Below are positions 9,776-18,696 of a stretch of 64,000 nucleotides of DNA, piece by piece. Source of the stretch: RHLJ01 sp965601955 (GTDB lineage Bacteria > Bacteroidota > Rhodothermia > Balneolales > Balneolaceae); assembly GCA_965601955.1 (NCBI GenBank), contig OZ271855.1, forward strand, positions 1 to 64,000, in the 5' to 3' direction. A model generated the notes under the pieces. It did not search any database. It had not been told where the DNA came from and saw only the letters and a program-made list of their open reading frames with translations. Both the position numbers and the translations under genes were made by a program. Within the stretch, counting starts at the first letter, position 1; the number at the start of each line of letters is the position of its first letter.

Positions 9776-10650
9776 AAGAACTATTCAAAACGACGATTAA
9801 GAAGCCCGGTTTTTTGCTAAGCCTTCCCTACATCTTTCATCTGATGATCTTTTTTGTGTACCCGGTGCTTTTTTCTTTGATCATAATCTTTCATCGCTGG
9901 GATGTGGTTACCCCTATGGAGTTTGTAGGATTCAGAAATTTTGAACGCATTTTCGCCGATGAAGTATTTCTTCAATCGCTGATTAATACCGGTGTTTTTT
10001 TACTGCTCCATATCCCGCTTCAAATTATCATTGCGTTGTTTTTTGCAGTTCAGCTGAACGAGCGTATCCTCTTTCGGGGCTTTTTCCGAACACTTTATTT
10101 TCTTCCTGTTGTGGTTTCAGGAGTGGTAGTCACCATCATCTTTCAGCAGCTTTTTTCTTACGATACCGGCATTCTGAACCTCTTTTTAAACAAGCTGGGA
10201 ATCCCCAGGATACCATGGTTGATTTCGGAATACTGGGCTATGCCGTCCATTGCTTTAATGGCTACCTGGAAAAATGTTGGACTATATGTAATCCTGTTCC
10301 TGGCAGGACTTCAAAGCATTCCCAAAGAGCTCTATGAAGCTGCAGAACTTGACGGGGCAAATCCTTTTCAGCGGTTTTTCAATATTACGCTCCCTATGCT
10401 AAACCCAACTGTTGTTACCGTGGTGGTGCTTTCCGTGATTGGTGGGTTTTCGCTGTTTATTGAGCCCTATGTGATGACCGGAGGGGGGCCAATGAATTCA
10501 ACGCTTTCGGCCATGCTCTATATCTATAATCAGGCATTCAATTTTGGGCATATGGGATATGCCGCCACTATGGGATTATTTTTTGCCGCCATCATTTTCA
10601 CGGTTGTGAGCTTACAACGCAGATTTATAGAAACGGAGCTATATCAATGA
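9772..10650 (+). CDS. Carbohydrate ABC transporter permease (MalF/UgpA-like)
   Basis: This 292-residue inner-membrane permease has six predicted transmembrane segments. It carries the EAA loop that contacts the ATPase (ELYEAAELDGANPFQRFFNITLPML, about residues 185-210). The ATG at 9772 overlaps the preceding stop in an ATGA arrangement and has GAGGGAG upstream. An in-frame GTG at 9763 is possible but less likely. The gene pairs with the MalG-like permease that overlaps its stop. No ATP-binding subunit gene lies in the locus, so a shared MsmX/MsiK-type ATPase encoded elsewhere would be needed (inference). Confidence 0.9.
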   Translation: MKELFKTTIKKPGFLLSLPYIFHLMIFFVYPVLFSLIIIFHRWDVVTPMEFVGFRNFERIFADEVFLQSLINTGVFLLLHIPLQIIIALFFAVQLNERILFRGFFRTLYFLPVVVSGVVVTIIFQQLFSYDTGILNLFLNKLGIPRIPWLISEYWAMPSIALMATWKNVGLYVILFLAGLQSIPKELYEAAELDGANPFQRFFNITLPMLNPTVVTVVVLSVIGGFSLFIEPYVMTGGGPMNSTLSAMLYIYNQAFNFGHMGYAATMGLFFAAIIFTVVSLQRRFIETELYQ

Positions 10651-11456
10651 AAAAAGTAGTGAGATATAGTTTATTGATAATTGGCGCTGTTGCATTTGCC
10701 TACCCTTTTTTATGGATGATTTTCAGCACCTTTAAGCCCGATGGGGAAATTGGGGGGATTCAACTTCTCCCGGATATTTGGACCATTCAAAACTACCTAA
10801 ATGTATTTGAGCGAATTCCTATCGAAAAAGGGTTTCTAAACAGCCTGATAGTTACTTCGGTAGTAACGCTATCAGTAATTTTATTTGGCTCCATCACAGG
10901 GTATGCCCTGTCCAGGTTGCGTTGGAAAGGACGTGAATTGCTGTTTTCTATTTGCTTGTTAACTATGATGATTCCTTTCCAAATCACCTTAATTCCTACC
11001 TATATATTAATTGTAAAGCTTGGACTCACCGATAGCCTGGCAGGGTTAATCATCCCCACTATGGTTACTGCCCTATCCATTTTACTATTCCGTCAAAGCT
11101 TCCTGAGTATCCCTCAGGACCTGATTGATGCTGCGAGGCTAGACGGATGTTCAGAATTAGGAATTCTGTTCCGTGTTGTCTTACCTATTTCCAAGCCTGC
11201 AGTAATAACAGTAGGCATCCTCACCTTCGTAGCCAATTGGAACGAAGTATTATGGCCCTTGATCATCATTCGTGAACAGGATTTGATGACCATGCCCCAA
11301 ATGGTAGCATTATTCGCAGTAGGAGGAGGTTCAGATGCAAGCATAGGTGCACAGTTGGCATCGGCTTTGTTACTCGCTCTACCTGTGATTATTGCCTACT
11401 TCCTATTTCAAAAACAATTCATCCAAAGCATGGCCTCTTCAGGCCTTAAAAGCTAG
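10647..11456 (+). CDS. Carbohydrate ABC transporter permease (MalG/UgpE-like)
   Basis: This 269-residue inner-membrane permease has six predicted transmembrane helices. The EAA motif is present (DLIDAARLDGCSELGILFRVVLPISKP, about residues 155-182), as is the family segment NWNEVLWPLIII. Its ATG overlaps the TGA of the MalF-like gene by 4 bp, showing translational coupling. It forms the second half of the transmembrane channel of the sugar importer. The lipoprotein glycosidase-like gene starts 6 bp downstream, so the operon continues. Confidence 0.9.
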   Translation: MKKVVRYSLLIIGAVAFAYPFLWMIFSTFKPDGEIGGIQLLPDIWTIQNYLNVFERIPIEKGFLNSLIVTSVVTLSVILFGSITGYALSRLRWKGRELLFSICLLTMMIPFQITLIPTYILIVKLGLTDSLAGLIIPTMVTALSILLFRQSFLSIPQDLIDAARLDGCSELGILFRVVLPISKPAVITVGILTFVANWNEVLWPLIIIREQDLMTMPQMVALFAVGGGSDASIGAQLASALLLALPVIIAYFLFQKQFIQSMASSGLKS

Positions 11457-11462
11457 TTACTC

Positions 11463-12878
11463 ATGGCACTTTCAAGAATATCAAAAATAAACCTTCCCTT
11501 TGTTTTACTATTTGTATCAGGCATTGCCTGTAATAATCCTTCAGAGACGGATCAAACCATCGACTCTACTTTCAATCTTGGTCATTTAGATTATCTGGGA
11601 GAAACAATGGATAGAGGCGGCGAACAATTCCGGATTATTCATATCTATGCAGACGCTCCTTCTTATGCCTGGGTTGGAGATGATGATGAGGGAGAAGCAT
11701 GCGTAGATGATGCAGCACGGGCCGCTGTTTTATATTTGCGTCATTTTGAACTTACCGGTAATACTGAGTCTGCTGAAAAAGCCAAAGAATTACTTCGCTT
11801 TGTCCGCTACATGCAAACTGATGAGGGATTGTTCTATAATTTTGTGTGGGATAATACCCTGAGGATAAATACAGAACACGAGAATAGTGTAGCGGATAAA
11901 GTAAATTGGTGGGCCGGCAGAGCCGTATGGGCACTTGGTACAGGAGCCCGGGTCCTTGCGGAATATGATTCATCCTTTGCTCAGCTTTGTCTCACCTCCG
12001 TCGAAAAGATTTATCCAAAAATTGATGCGATGACGGACTCCTATCCGAGAACCAAACAGGTGAGTGGGTATGAAATGCCAACCTGGCTAATCGGGGAAAC
12101 CGGATCGGATGCTACGAGTGAGCTTTTATTGGGTTTAAATGCAATATATGAGCTTACCGGAGACGAAAAGTATAAAACTCTGATTGATGAACTGGGTGAA
12201 GGTATCGCACTTATGCAATACGGAAACAGTAGCCAGGCTCCCTATGGTGCTTTCATCTCCTGGCAAGGTGGATGGCACGGATGGGGAAATTCCCAAACAA
12301 TGGCACTGGCTGAAGCGGGAATGATTGAAGCAGCAAAAAAGGAAGCGGATAACTTCTATACAAAAATGCTGGTAGATGGATGGTTGCATTCCTTTCCATT
12401 GGAAACCCCTGCAAATACCCGGGAATTTGAACAAATTGCATACGCCACCAGGGGGGTAGCCGTAGGCCTGGTTCGGCTATACGAAGCCACAAAAAATGAG
12501 GATTATGCGATACTAGCAGGGTTAGCAGCAAGCTGGTTTACCGGAAATAATGTAGCCAATACCCGAATGTATATACCACTTCAAGGGTATGGATATGATG
12601 GAATTGACGCCCCTGATGATGTGAATAAAAATTCAGGTGCAGAATCTACCATTGAAGCATTATTTACGGTTTTAGAAGTTGAAAACCATCCTTTATCTAA
12701 CAAGTGGATGTATGCCTCTTCGGATGGGCCATATTCGTTAACCTTGGGTGAAAGTCAATTTATGTACCGTACCTACACCGTAGAGTCAGAATCTATTGTT
12801 TTGGTCTCAAAGAGGTCAGAAAGCGGATACGCATTACTTACAGAAACAGAATTTCAAGAGTTCAAAAATCAAAACTAA
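11463..12878 (+). CDS. Lipoprotein resembling a six-hairpin (alpha/alpha)6 glycosidase
   Basis: The 471-residue product has a signal peptide with a probable lipobox at GIAC (Cys ~23), so it is likely a lipoprotein. The body is rich in repeated helical pairs with Trp/Gly motifs (WAGRAVWALGTGARV, YGAFISWQGGWHGWGN, YATRGVAVGLVRLYEAT), which suggests an (alpha/alpha)6 toroid as in six-hairpin glycosidases. An early acidic stretch (GDDDEGEACVDDAARAA, ~75-90) could hold functional carboxylates. It lies between the permeases and two GH130-like genes, so a role in trimming the imported glycan in the periplasm is likely. The family number and substrate are not assigned; function is inferred from fold and context. 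Confidence 0.65.
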   Translation: MALSRISKINLPFVLLFVSGIACNNPSETDQTIDSTFNLGHLDYLGETMDRGGEQFRIIHIYADAPSYAWVGDDDEGEACVDDAARAAVLYLRHFELTGNTESAEKAKELLRFVRYMQTDEGLFYNFVWDNTLRINTEHENSVADKVNWWAGRAVWALGTGARVLAEYDSSFAQLCLTSVEKIYPKIDAMTDSYPRTKQVSGYEMPTWLIGETGSDATSELLLGLNAIYELTGDEKYKTLIDELGEGIALMQYGNSSQAPYGAFISWQGGWHGWGNSQTMALAEAGMIEAAKKEADNFYTKMLVDGWLHSFPLETPANTREFEQIAYATRGVAVGLVRLYEATKNEDYAILAGLAASWFTGNNVANTRMYIPLQGYGYDGIDAPDDVNKNSGAESTIEALFTVLEVENHPLSNKWMYASSDGPYSLTLGESQFMYRTYTVESESIVLVSKRSESGYALLTETEFQEFKNQN

Positions 12879-12893
12879 TCTACACTCATTGAT

Positions 12894-13901
12894 ATGTTAT
12901 TTAAAAAAAGCGAACAACCAATACTTGCGCCAGATCCTTCATTGAGCTGGACGAGTGGAGCAGTATTTAATCCTGGGGCATGGTACGATAATGGGAAAGT
13001 ACATCTGTTATTTCGTGCAATTCCCGCTGGTTATCAACGCGTAAAACTGGATGGAAAGATTATAGGCGGTCCAGACTATGGATTTACTGAGGACTATATT
13101 TCCTATATGGGATATGCTACCAGCACGGACGGCATAAATTTCACAATGGAACCCACACCATTTATTGAACCTAATAGTGAGCCTTTTAACAGGTTCGGTG
13201 CCGAGGATCCGCGAATATCAAAAATTGACGATACGTATCTCATCACCTATACCGCACTAAGTCGTCCCGCTTTCGACCCTAATGACGGAGTACGTATTGG
13301 CCTGGCTACAACTAAAGATTTTAAGACTATTAATTGCCATGGAATTTCAGGTCCTCCCAATATGCGGGATAAAGATGCAGTGATTTTTCCAAAAAGAATT
13401 AATGGAAAAATCGGAATGATTCACCGGGTTACCCCAAATATGCAACTGATTTGGTTCGATTCGATGGAGCAACTATGTAATCCCCCGGCTTCAATGTGGG
13501 AGGAACACCTAAAGGAACTGGATACTCATGTCATAATGAAACCGGAGTTTAACTGGGAGTGCAAAAAAATAGGCGCTGGCCCCACTCCTATTGAAACTGA
13601 TTATGGTTGGCTGATTATTTACCACGGTGTGAATGAATTGCATGAGTACAGAATGGGCCTGGCACTCCTTGACCTTAATAATCCCGAAAAAGTGATTGCA
13701 AGGTCTCTTGACCCGGTAATGGAACCTACTTTGGATTTTGAGCTGAATGGTGATGTTCCTAATGTAGTATTTCCGGAAGGGGCAGTTCTGATCGGAGATA
13801 CCCTGCATGTGTATTACGGAGCTGCAGATAAAGTAATTGGGCATGCATCTGCCAGGTTAGATGAAGTGATGAAATTTTTGTTAACCCATAAGCGTGTTTA
13901 A
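12894..13901 (+). CDS. GH130 family glycosidase / beta-mannoside phosphorylase-like
   Basis: This 335-residue cytoplasmic-type protein (no signal peptide) has the five-bladed beta-propeller pattern of GH130. Hallmarks are FNPGAW, SYMGYATSTDGINF, the active-site-region EDPR (residues 104-107), IGLATTKDF, GAGPTPI and a late FPEGAVL. Known members cleave beta-mannosides by phosphorolysis or hydrolysis. Arg124 and Arg134 lie downstream of the presumed catalytic Asp105 in the stretch where phosphorylases carry phosphate-binding arginines, so a phosphorylase is plausible, but I cannot align it rigorously. It follows the lipoprotein gene by 15 bp and is followed immediately by a second propeller enzyme. 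Confidence 0.82.
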   Translation: MLFKKSEQPILAPDPSLSWTSGAVFNPGAWYDNGKVHLLFRAIPAGYQRVKLDGKIIGGPDYGFTEDYISYMGYATSTDGINFTMEPTPFIEPNSEPFNRFGAEDPRISKIDDTYLITYTALSRPAFDPNDGVRIGLATTKDFKTINCHGISGPPNMRDKDAVIFPKRINGKIGMIHRVTPNMQLIWFDSMEQLCNPPASMWEEHLKELDTHVIMKPEFNWECKKIGAGPTPIETDYGWLIIYHGVNELHEYRMGLALLDLNNPEKVIARSLDPVMEPTLDFELNGDVPNVVFPEGAVLIGDTLHVYYGAADKVIGHASARLDEVMKFLLTHKRV

Positions 13902-13902
13902 A

Positions 13903-15027
13903 ATGCCCAAGTTACAGGAAACAATTCCTTTTTATGAAGAAGCTCCCAGCCGTAGCATAGAACTGTCGCATCCTATTCCTATTACCAGAATGCATAGTGG
14001 AAACCCTATCCTTACACCCAAGCCAGATTCTTACTGGGAAAGCAAAGTAGTACTTAATCCTGCTGCTGTACTTATCTCAGATACTGATGAGCTGAAAGAA
14101 TTATGCAATGCCTGGAATCTGGAAGATTCTCAAAAAGTGCTATTACAAGAAGCTAAAGGAGCAGTAGTGATGCTTTACCGGGCTCAAGGTAAAGAAGACT
14201 CAAAAAAAGGAGTAGCTCCCTCTTCTATCGGGTTGGCGGTTTTTACACCAGATCTTAGGTTGGTATGGAGAAAATCTGATCCCGTAATTGCCCCACTTGA
14301 AGAATTCCATCACCTCGGGGTTGAAGACGGACGGTGTACAAAAATAGAAGACACTTACTATTTCTTTTACACCGGGTATTATCATGATCCCCATGAAGGA
14401 AAAAATAAGGTACATATTTGCCTCTCTACCACTACTGATTTTATCAATTGGGAAAATCATGGGCCGGTACCAGGTGAATTAAACCATAGTGACAATAAAA
14501 ATGCTGTACTCCTTCCTCAAAAAGTTCATGGAAGATGGGTGTTATTGCATCGCCCCATGCAAGGAACTCATGCTAAATCTATGCACTGGGCAACATCTGA
14601 TTCTTTATACGGCCCCTGGAAAACACATGGAATGTTTATGGCTTCATATAGATATGAAGAATTTATTGAGTCATGGATAGGAGCTGGAGGTCCGCCAATA
14701 CCCCTTGGGAAAGACCGGTTTTTGACCATTTATCATCAAGGACATTATGATAAGCAGCATAAAAGAGAGTATGACTTAGCCGGTACTATCCTGGATTTCT
14801 CTGTTCCAAATACTTGCAAAGTAGAAAAGCGTATAGAACCACTTATGCGACCTACAGGGAAAGAAGAACAGCAAGGTAATGCTCAACTTGGTGTGGATAA
14901 CGTACTTTTTGTTTGTGCCAATTATCAGTTAGGCGATGATTTGATCTTACCCTATGCAGGCGCCGACAGCCGAATTTTTGGGGCCCAAATCCCATTACCA
15001 GACTTATTATTGGCTTTAAATGACTGA
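13903..15027 (+). CDS. GH130-like beta-propeller glycosidase, divergent paralogue
   Basis: This 374-residue protein has no signal peptide. It has the GH130-like propeller layout (GVEDGRCTKIEDTYYFFYTG, HICLSTTTDF, LLPQKVHGRW, IGAGGPPIPL, LAGTILDF). The preceding gene's EDPR is EDGR here, and the arginines of its ALSR and GVRIGLA segments are not matched (the second segment reads KVHICLS). It may therefore be a hydrolase or act on a different linkage. ATG 13903 is preferred, 1 bp after the previous stop; GTG 13894 is an alternative. It is the last gene of the carbohydrate locus. Confidence 0.75.
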   Translation: MPKLQETIPFYEEAPSRSIELSHPIPITRMHSGNPILTPKPDSYWESKVVLNPAAVLISDTDELKELCNAWNLEDSQKVLLQEAKGAVVMLYRAQGKEDSKKGVAPSSIGLAVFTPDLRLVWRKSDPVIAPLEEFHHLGVEDGRCTKIEDTYYFFYTGYYHDPHEGKNKVHICLSTTTDFINWENHGPVPGELNHSDNKNAVLLPQKVHGRWVLLHRPMQGTHAKSMHWATSDSLYGPWKTHGMFMASYRYEEFIESWIGAGGPPIPLGKDRFLTIYHQGHYDKQHKREYDLAGTILDFSVPNTCKVEKRIEPLMRPTGKEEQQGNAQLGVDNVLFVCANYQLGDDLILPYAGADSRIFGAQIPLPDLLLALND

Positions 15028-15083
15028 TATTTATTCTGGATAAAAAACTTGGCTTTTGTTCCTGATATCTTCACCTTCCGTCA

Positions 15084-15827
15084 ATGGGTCGGTCTATCAG
15101 GTTTATTGAATACGTACGGAGTATAGTAGGCATAATTTTCTTTACGCTACTTTTTATTCTCGTCATTCCTATCTCATTTATTCTCGTTTTGTTTATGGGA
15201 GGAAGGCTTGGAGATATTGCGGTACAATACTTCGCACCCGCCATTGCTATTCCTGTGATGAAGGTGATTGGGATAGAGTATAAAAGAGAATATCATGGAC
15301 CCAGGTTTACTAAACCAGCTATGTATATCATCAACCATAGCTCCACATTAGATATACTTACTCTTATGGCGATGGGAGTTCCAAAATTACGATTTGTAGC
15401 AAAATGGGAACTTCAGTATTTCCCCCTCTTTCTTATTATGGGAAGGCTTACTGGCCAGGTTTTTATCAAACGCCAAAATAGTGAAGAAGCTGTATCAACT
15501 CTCCAAAAAACGTATGACCGCCTGAAAAAGAATAATCGCTCTGTAATGATAGCTCCGGAGGGGTCCAGAAAACATGAAGGAATAATCGGCCCTTTTAAAA
15601 AAGGAGCATTCAGAATGGCGCTCGATTTGGGGTATCCGATTGTCCCCATTTATTTTGAGGGTAATAATGAGTTAAGTATCGGAGGTTCTATTATGTCGAA
15701 AAGCGGTACCCTAACCACCCATTTCCATCCACCTATCGATACTTCTGACTGGAATATTGAAACGCTCGATGAACATATTGATGAGGTAAGAGCTCTTTAT
15801 TTGAAATGGGCTGGCGTTAAGGAGTAG
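15084..15827 (+). CDS. plsC: 1-acyl-sn-glycerol-3-phosphate acyltransferase (PlsC family)
   Basis: The 247-residue membrane-bound enzyme would acylate lysophosphatidic acid to phosphatidic acid in phospholipid synthesis. It has an N-terminal hydrophobic stretch (~12-40). The catalytic HX4D motif is NHSSTLD (His85, Asp90), and the substrate-binding PEGSR motif is near residue 160, followed by FKKGAFRMA. It starts 56 bp after the propeller gene and is convergent with egtD, so it may have its own promoter. Family assignment is firm. The exact acceptor is not, because PlsC-family enzymes include lyso-ornithine-lipid and other acyltransferases. Confidence 0.88.
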   Translation: MGRSIRFIEYVRSIVGIIFFTLLFILVIPISFILVLFMGGRLGDIAVQYFAPAIAIPVMKVIGIEYKREYHGPRFTKPAMYIINHSSTLDILTLMAMGVPKLRFVAKWELQYFPLFLIMGRLTGQVFIKRQNSEEAVSTLQKTYDRLKKNNRSVMIAPEGSRKHEGIIGPFKKGAFRMALDLGYPIVPIYFEGNNELSIGGSIMSKSGTLTTHFHPPIDTSDWNIETLDEHIDEVRALYLKWAGVKE

Positions 15828-15863
15828 GTTAACTTGAAAGAAACATTAGTTGGTTAATGGTTA

Positions 15864-16793
15864 TTAGACAGGTTCAAGATACTGAACACTGAAAAGGTTG
15901 TCCTGATCTGTCCAGACCTTAATTACCTTAAACCATGGAGATACCAGTTCTTCAAACTCAGAAAGTGAGTACTTATGAGAGTTTTCGGTGTGAATGAACT
16001 CTCCTTCCTCCAGAACAAAACTATCCCCATTCACTTTTACCTTATGCTCTTTATTGGCATATAACCTCATCTCAATCCGCCCGGCATCCTCATTCCATAT
16101 TGCCTTATGGTCGTATGCATCCAGGTCAAAATCTGTCCCTATTTCCCTGTTTAGGTGAATGAGCATATTCTTATTGAAGGCCGCGGTAACTTTTCTGGCA
16201 TCGTTATAAGCATCCTCAAGTACCTTTACATCTTTCTTTAGGTCAACACCAATGAGCATAGCGCCGTCTTTCCCAAGAATATCGGCAATCACCTCGAAGA
16301 ACCGTTCCACTGTTTCCCTTTTAAAGTTCCCTATCGTTGATCCAGGAAAAAACACTACTCTCCTGGATGAGTTATAAATATTTGGCAACTCAAACGGATG
16401 GGTATAATCTGCAGCGAGTGGCTGGATGTCAATGCCCGGGAATTCTTCCCTAAGCCCTTCAGCTACCTGACCCAAATAATCCCCGGAAATATCTATGGGG
16501 ATGTAACAACAAATCGAATCCATTTTGGAGAGCAGGATTTTAGTCTTTTCACTACTTCCACTGCCCGGTTCTATTAATAGTACTTTATCTCCAAGCTGAG
16601 ATGAAATACTATCAATATTTTCCTCAAGGATTAGTCGCTCTGTTCTGGTTGGATAATACTCTTCCAGTTCTGTAATCTCATCAAATAATCGTGACCCTGT
16701 TTCATCGTAAAAATACTTACTAGGCAGAGCTTTAGGTGTTTGATTCATCCCATGCACTATTTCCTTAAGCATGGTTTCTTTATTGGTAGCCAT
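15864..16793 (-). CDS. egtD: L-histidine N-alpha-methyltransferase EgtD
   Basis: EgtD trimethylates histidine to hercynine using three S-adenosylmethionines, the first step of ergothioneine synthesis. The 309-residue length fits the family. Hallmarks are the N-terminal LPSKYFYDETGSRLFDEI segment, the SAM-binding EPGSGSSEKT (residues 75-84), FFPGSTIGNF, and a C-terminal IHTENSHKYS. The gene begins 17 bp after egtB on the same strand, so the two form an operon. No egtA, egtC or egtE gene lies nearby. Confidence 0.95.
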   Translation of the reverse strand: MATNKETMLKEIVHGMNQTPKALPSKYFYDETGSRLFDEITELEEYYPTRTERLILEENIDSISSQLGDKVLLIEPGSGSSEKTKILLSKMDSICCYIPIDISGDYLGQVAEGLREEFPGIDIQPLAADYTHPFELPNIYNSSRRVVFFPGSTIGNFKRETVERFFEVIADILGKDGAMLIGVDLKKDVKVLEDAYNDARKVTAAFNKNMLIHLNREIGTDFDLDAYDHKAIWNEDAGRIEMRLYANKEHKVKVNGDSFVLEEGEFIHTENSHKYSLSEFEELVSPWFKVIKVWTDQDNLFSVQYLEPV

Positions 16794-16810
16794 ATTCTTT
16801 TAAATACTTC

Positions 16811-18088
16811 TTAACGTGCTAATCTTATCCCACTGAATTGCCATCGGGCATTAGTATGGAAAAAATTACGGTAGGTTTTCCGGATATGTGATTTGGATGT
16901 GGCACATGATCCCCCTCTCAACACATATTGATTGGCCATAAATTTGCCATTATACTCGCCGAGCGCTCCCGGTAGGGGCTTATAATTTGGATAAGGTGAA
17001 TAACTGCTCATTGTCCATTCCCAAACATCTCCATACATCTGACTTAGCCCATCCCCAGAAGAAGCGTTAGGTACCGGATGGAACTGCTTTTTATCTACAA
17101 AATTGCCTTGAACCTCCAGGCCATTACAGGCATGCTCCCACTCCTGCTCAGTAGGTAAACGCACTCCTTTCCATCTTGCAAAGGCATCTGCTTCAAAATA
17201 GCTTATATGTGTTACTGGCTCGCTCAGACTAACCTTTCTTGCTCCTGACAGAGTAAATTGCATCCATTCCCCATCCCTTTTAAACCAATATAAAGGAGCT
17301 TCCCAATTTTCCCTTTTCAAGGTAGACCAGCCCTCATCTAGCCAGAACGGTGATTTTTGATATCCGCCATCTTCCATGAATTCAAGGTATTCTCCATTGG
17401 TAATTAGGCGGTTAGCCAATTCGAAATCCTGAACAAAGGTCCGGTGATGAGGGTGCTCATTGTCGTAGGTAAACTCATTTCCTTTATTTCCGATTTCTAC
17501 TAAGCCTTCTTCAAATTCTGTCCATGTTAATTCACCAACCGGACTAGTATCAGAAACCGTTCGTTCTCTATAGACTAGCAGTAAAGGGTTCTGGGCAAGC
17601 AAATATTTTAAATCTGTCAGGATAAGCTCCTGGTGTTGCTGCTCATGATGGTTCCCAATTTCAGTAATTGGTGCTACCTGAGACCAGGTATCCTCATCAC
17701 ATTGATCAATAAATGACTCCATTTGCTCATTTACATAGGCCCGGTATTCGAACACCTCTTTTACTGTTGGCCTGGAAAGTAACCCGCGGTTAGCTCTGGT
17801 AAATGGGACTCCGGTCTGTAAATAATAGGAGTTAAAGAAGTAGGCATATTGGGGATGAAGGCTTTCAAAACCGTCTTTATACTTACCTAAAACAAAGGTC
17901 TCGTAGAACCAGCTGGTATGTGCCAGGTGCCATTTTGTGGGGCTGGCATTCTCCATCGACTGAATAACAAAGTCTTCCGGCTCAAGCGGGTCTGTAATGA
18001 AATGAGAAAAAGCTCTGATCGCTTTGAATTGCTCAAGTACTCGCTCTTTAACTAATCGTTGAGGAAGATCTATTTCGGTAACACTCAT
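16811..18088 (-). CDS. egtB: Ergothioneine biosynthesis sulfoxide synthase EgtB
   Basis: EgtB is a non-haem iron enzyme that joins hercynine to a thiol donor with oxygen, giving a sulfoxide. The 425-residue protein has a DinB-like N-terminal domain with iron-ligand candidates in WHLAH (residues 53-57) and HHEQQH (147-152). An FGE-sulfatase-type C-terminal domain follows (RLPTEQEWEHACNG, GDVWEWT, VLRGGSCAT, FSGIRLAR at the end). It precedes egtD by 17 bp. No glutamate-cysteine ligase-like EgtA or amidohydrolase EgtC is present here, so the sulfur donor (gamma-glutamylcysteine or free cysteine) cannot be fixed from this window. Confidence 0.95.
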   Translation of the reverse strand: MSVTEIDLPQRLVKERVLEQFKAIRAFSHFITDPLEPEDFVIQSMENASPTKWHLAHTSWFYETFVLGKYKDGFESLHPQYAYFFNSYYLQTGVPFTRANRGLLSRPTVKEVFEYRAYVNEQMESFIDQCDEDTWSQVAPITEIGNHHEQQHQELILTDLKYLLAQNPLLLVYRERTVSDTSPVGELTWTEFEEGLVEIGNKGNEFTYDNEHPHHRTFVQDFELANRLITNGEYLEFMEDGGYQKSPFWLDEGWSTLKRENWEAPLYWFKRDGEWMQFTLSGARKVSLSEPVTHISYFEADAFARWKGVRLPTEQEWEHACNGLEVQGNFVDKKQFHPVPNASSGDGLSQMYGDVWEWTMSSYSPYPNYKPLPGALGEYNGKFMANQYVLRGGSCATSKSHIRKTYRNFFHTNARWQFSGIRLAR

Positions 18089-18179
18089 GTATAACTTTAT
18101 TTTTTGTGAATGTACCGAATGACTTGGAAAGGAAAAATCCTATTTACAACAAATTAATCCCTCTTGTACCTATTCCGAT

Positions 18180-18431
18180 TTATTTATCACGGTAGTAATA
18201 AATCTTTTTATTTACCGCGTCCTTTTTACTTCTCACACTATAGTTTTTTTGCCTACAAAACTGGTACACGGCAGTACGCATTGAATTAAGATCTTTATCA
18301 GACGAAAACGAAACTTCTACGGCTTGGCCACCTGGCTTCAACTTTTCAATAGCTTCAAATAATGGGCGGAATTTTGAGGCTCTTTTTTTGGAGGATTTTA
18401 CTACTGACCGCTTAACAAATTTTATTTCCAT
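18180..18431 (-). CDS. Small basic hypothetical protein
   Basis: The 83-residue protein is Lys/Arg-rich (start MEIKFVKRSVVKSSKKRAS, end KKIYYYRDK). A central LKPGGQAVEVSF segment and a SMRTAVYQFCRQKNYSVRSKK segment resemble small nucleic-acid-associated or phage-type helper proteins, but I do not recognise the family. It has no signal peptide or membrane segment. It lies 91 bp upstream of egtB on the same strand, with an AT-rich stretch before it. It could be a DNA-binding protein by charge; this is only a suggestion. Confidence 0.6.
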   Translation of the reverse strand: MEIKFVKRSVVKSSKKRASKFRPLFEAIEKLKPGGQAVEVSFSSDKDLNSMRTAVYQFCRQKNYSVRSKKDAVNKKIYYYRDK

Positions 18432-18696
18432 TTATGCGTCTACTCTTAAATATTGACTTCTAATTTTATTATTAATAAAACAAAAAGTAGGTAAAAAAAC
18501 TGACTAATATTATTTATAGGAATCAATTTACATTTATATAAATTTTTTAGGGTTTCTAAAGAACATGTTTATATGAAATAATTATATAGAGAACACACTT
18601 TTCCCAAGCCTGAGACTTTCTGATTAGTTACATTAACGCCATGGAGCAAATAGTTTTGCTCTTTCTGGGTATTAGGTTCTAATCAAATAGGGAAAA

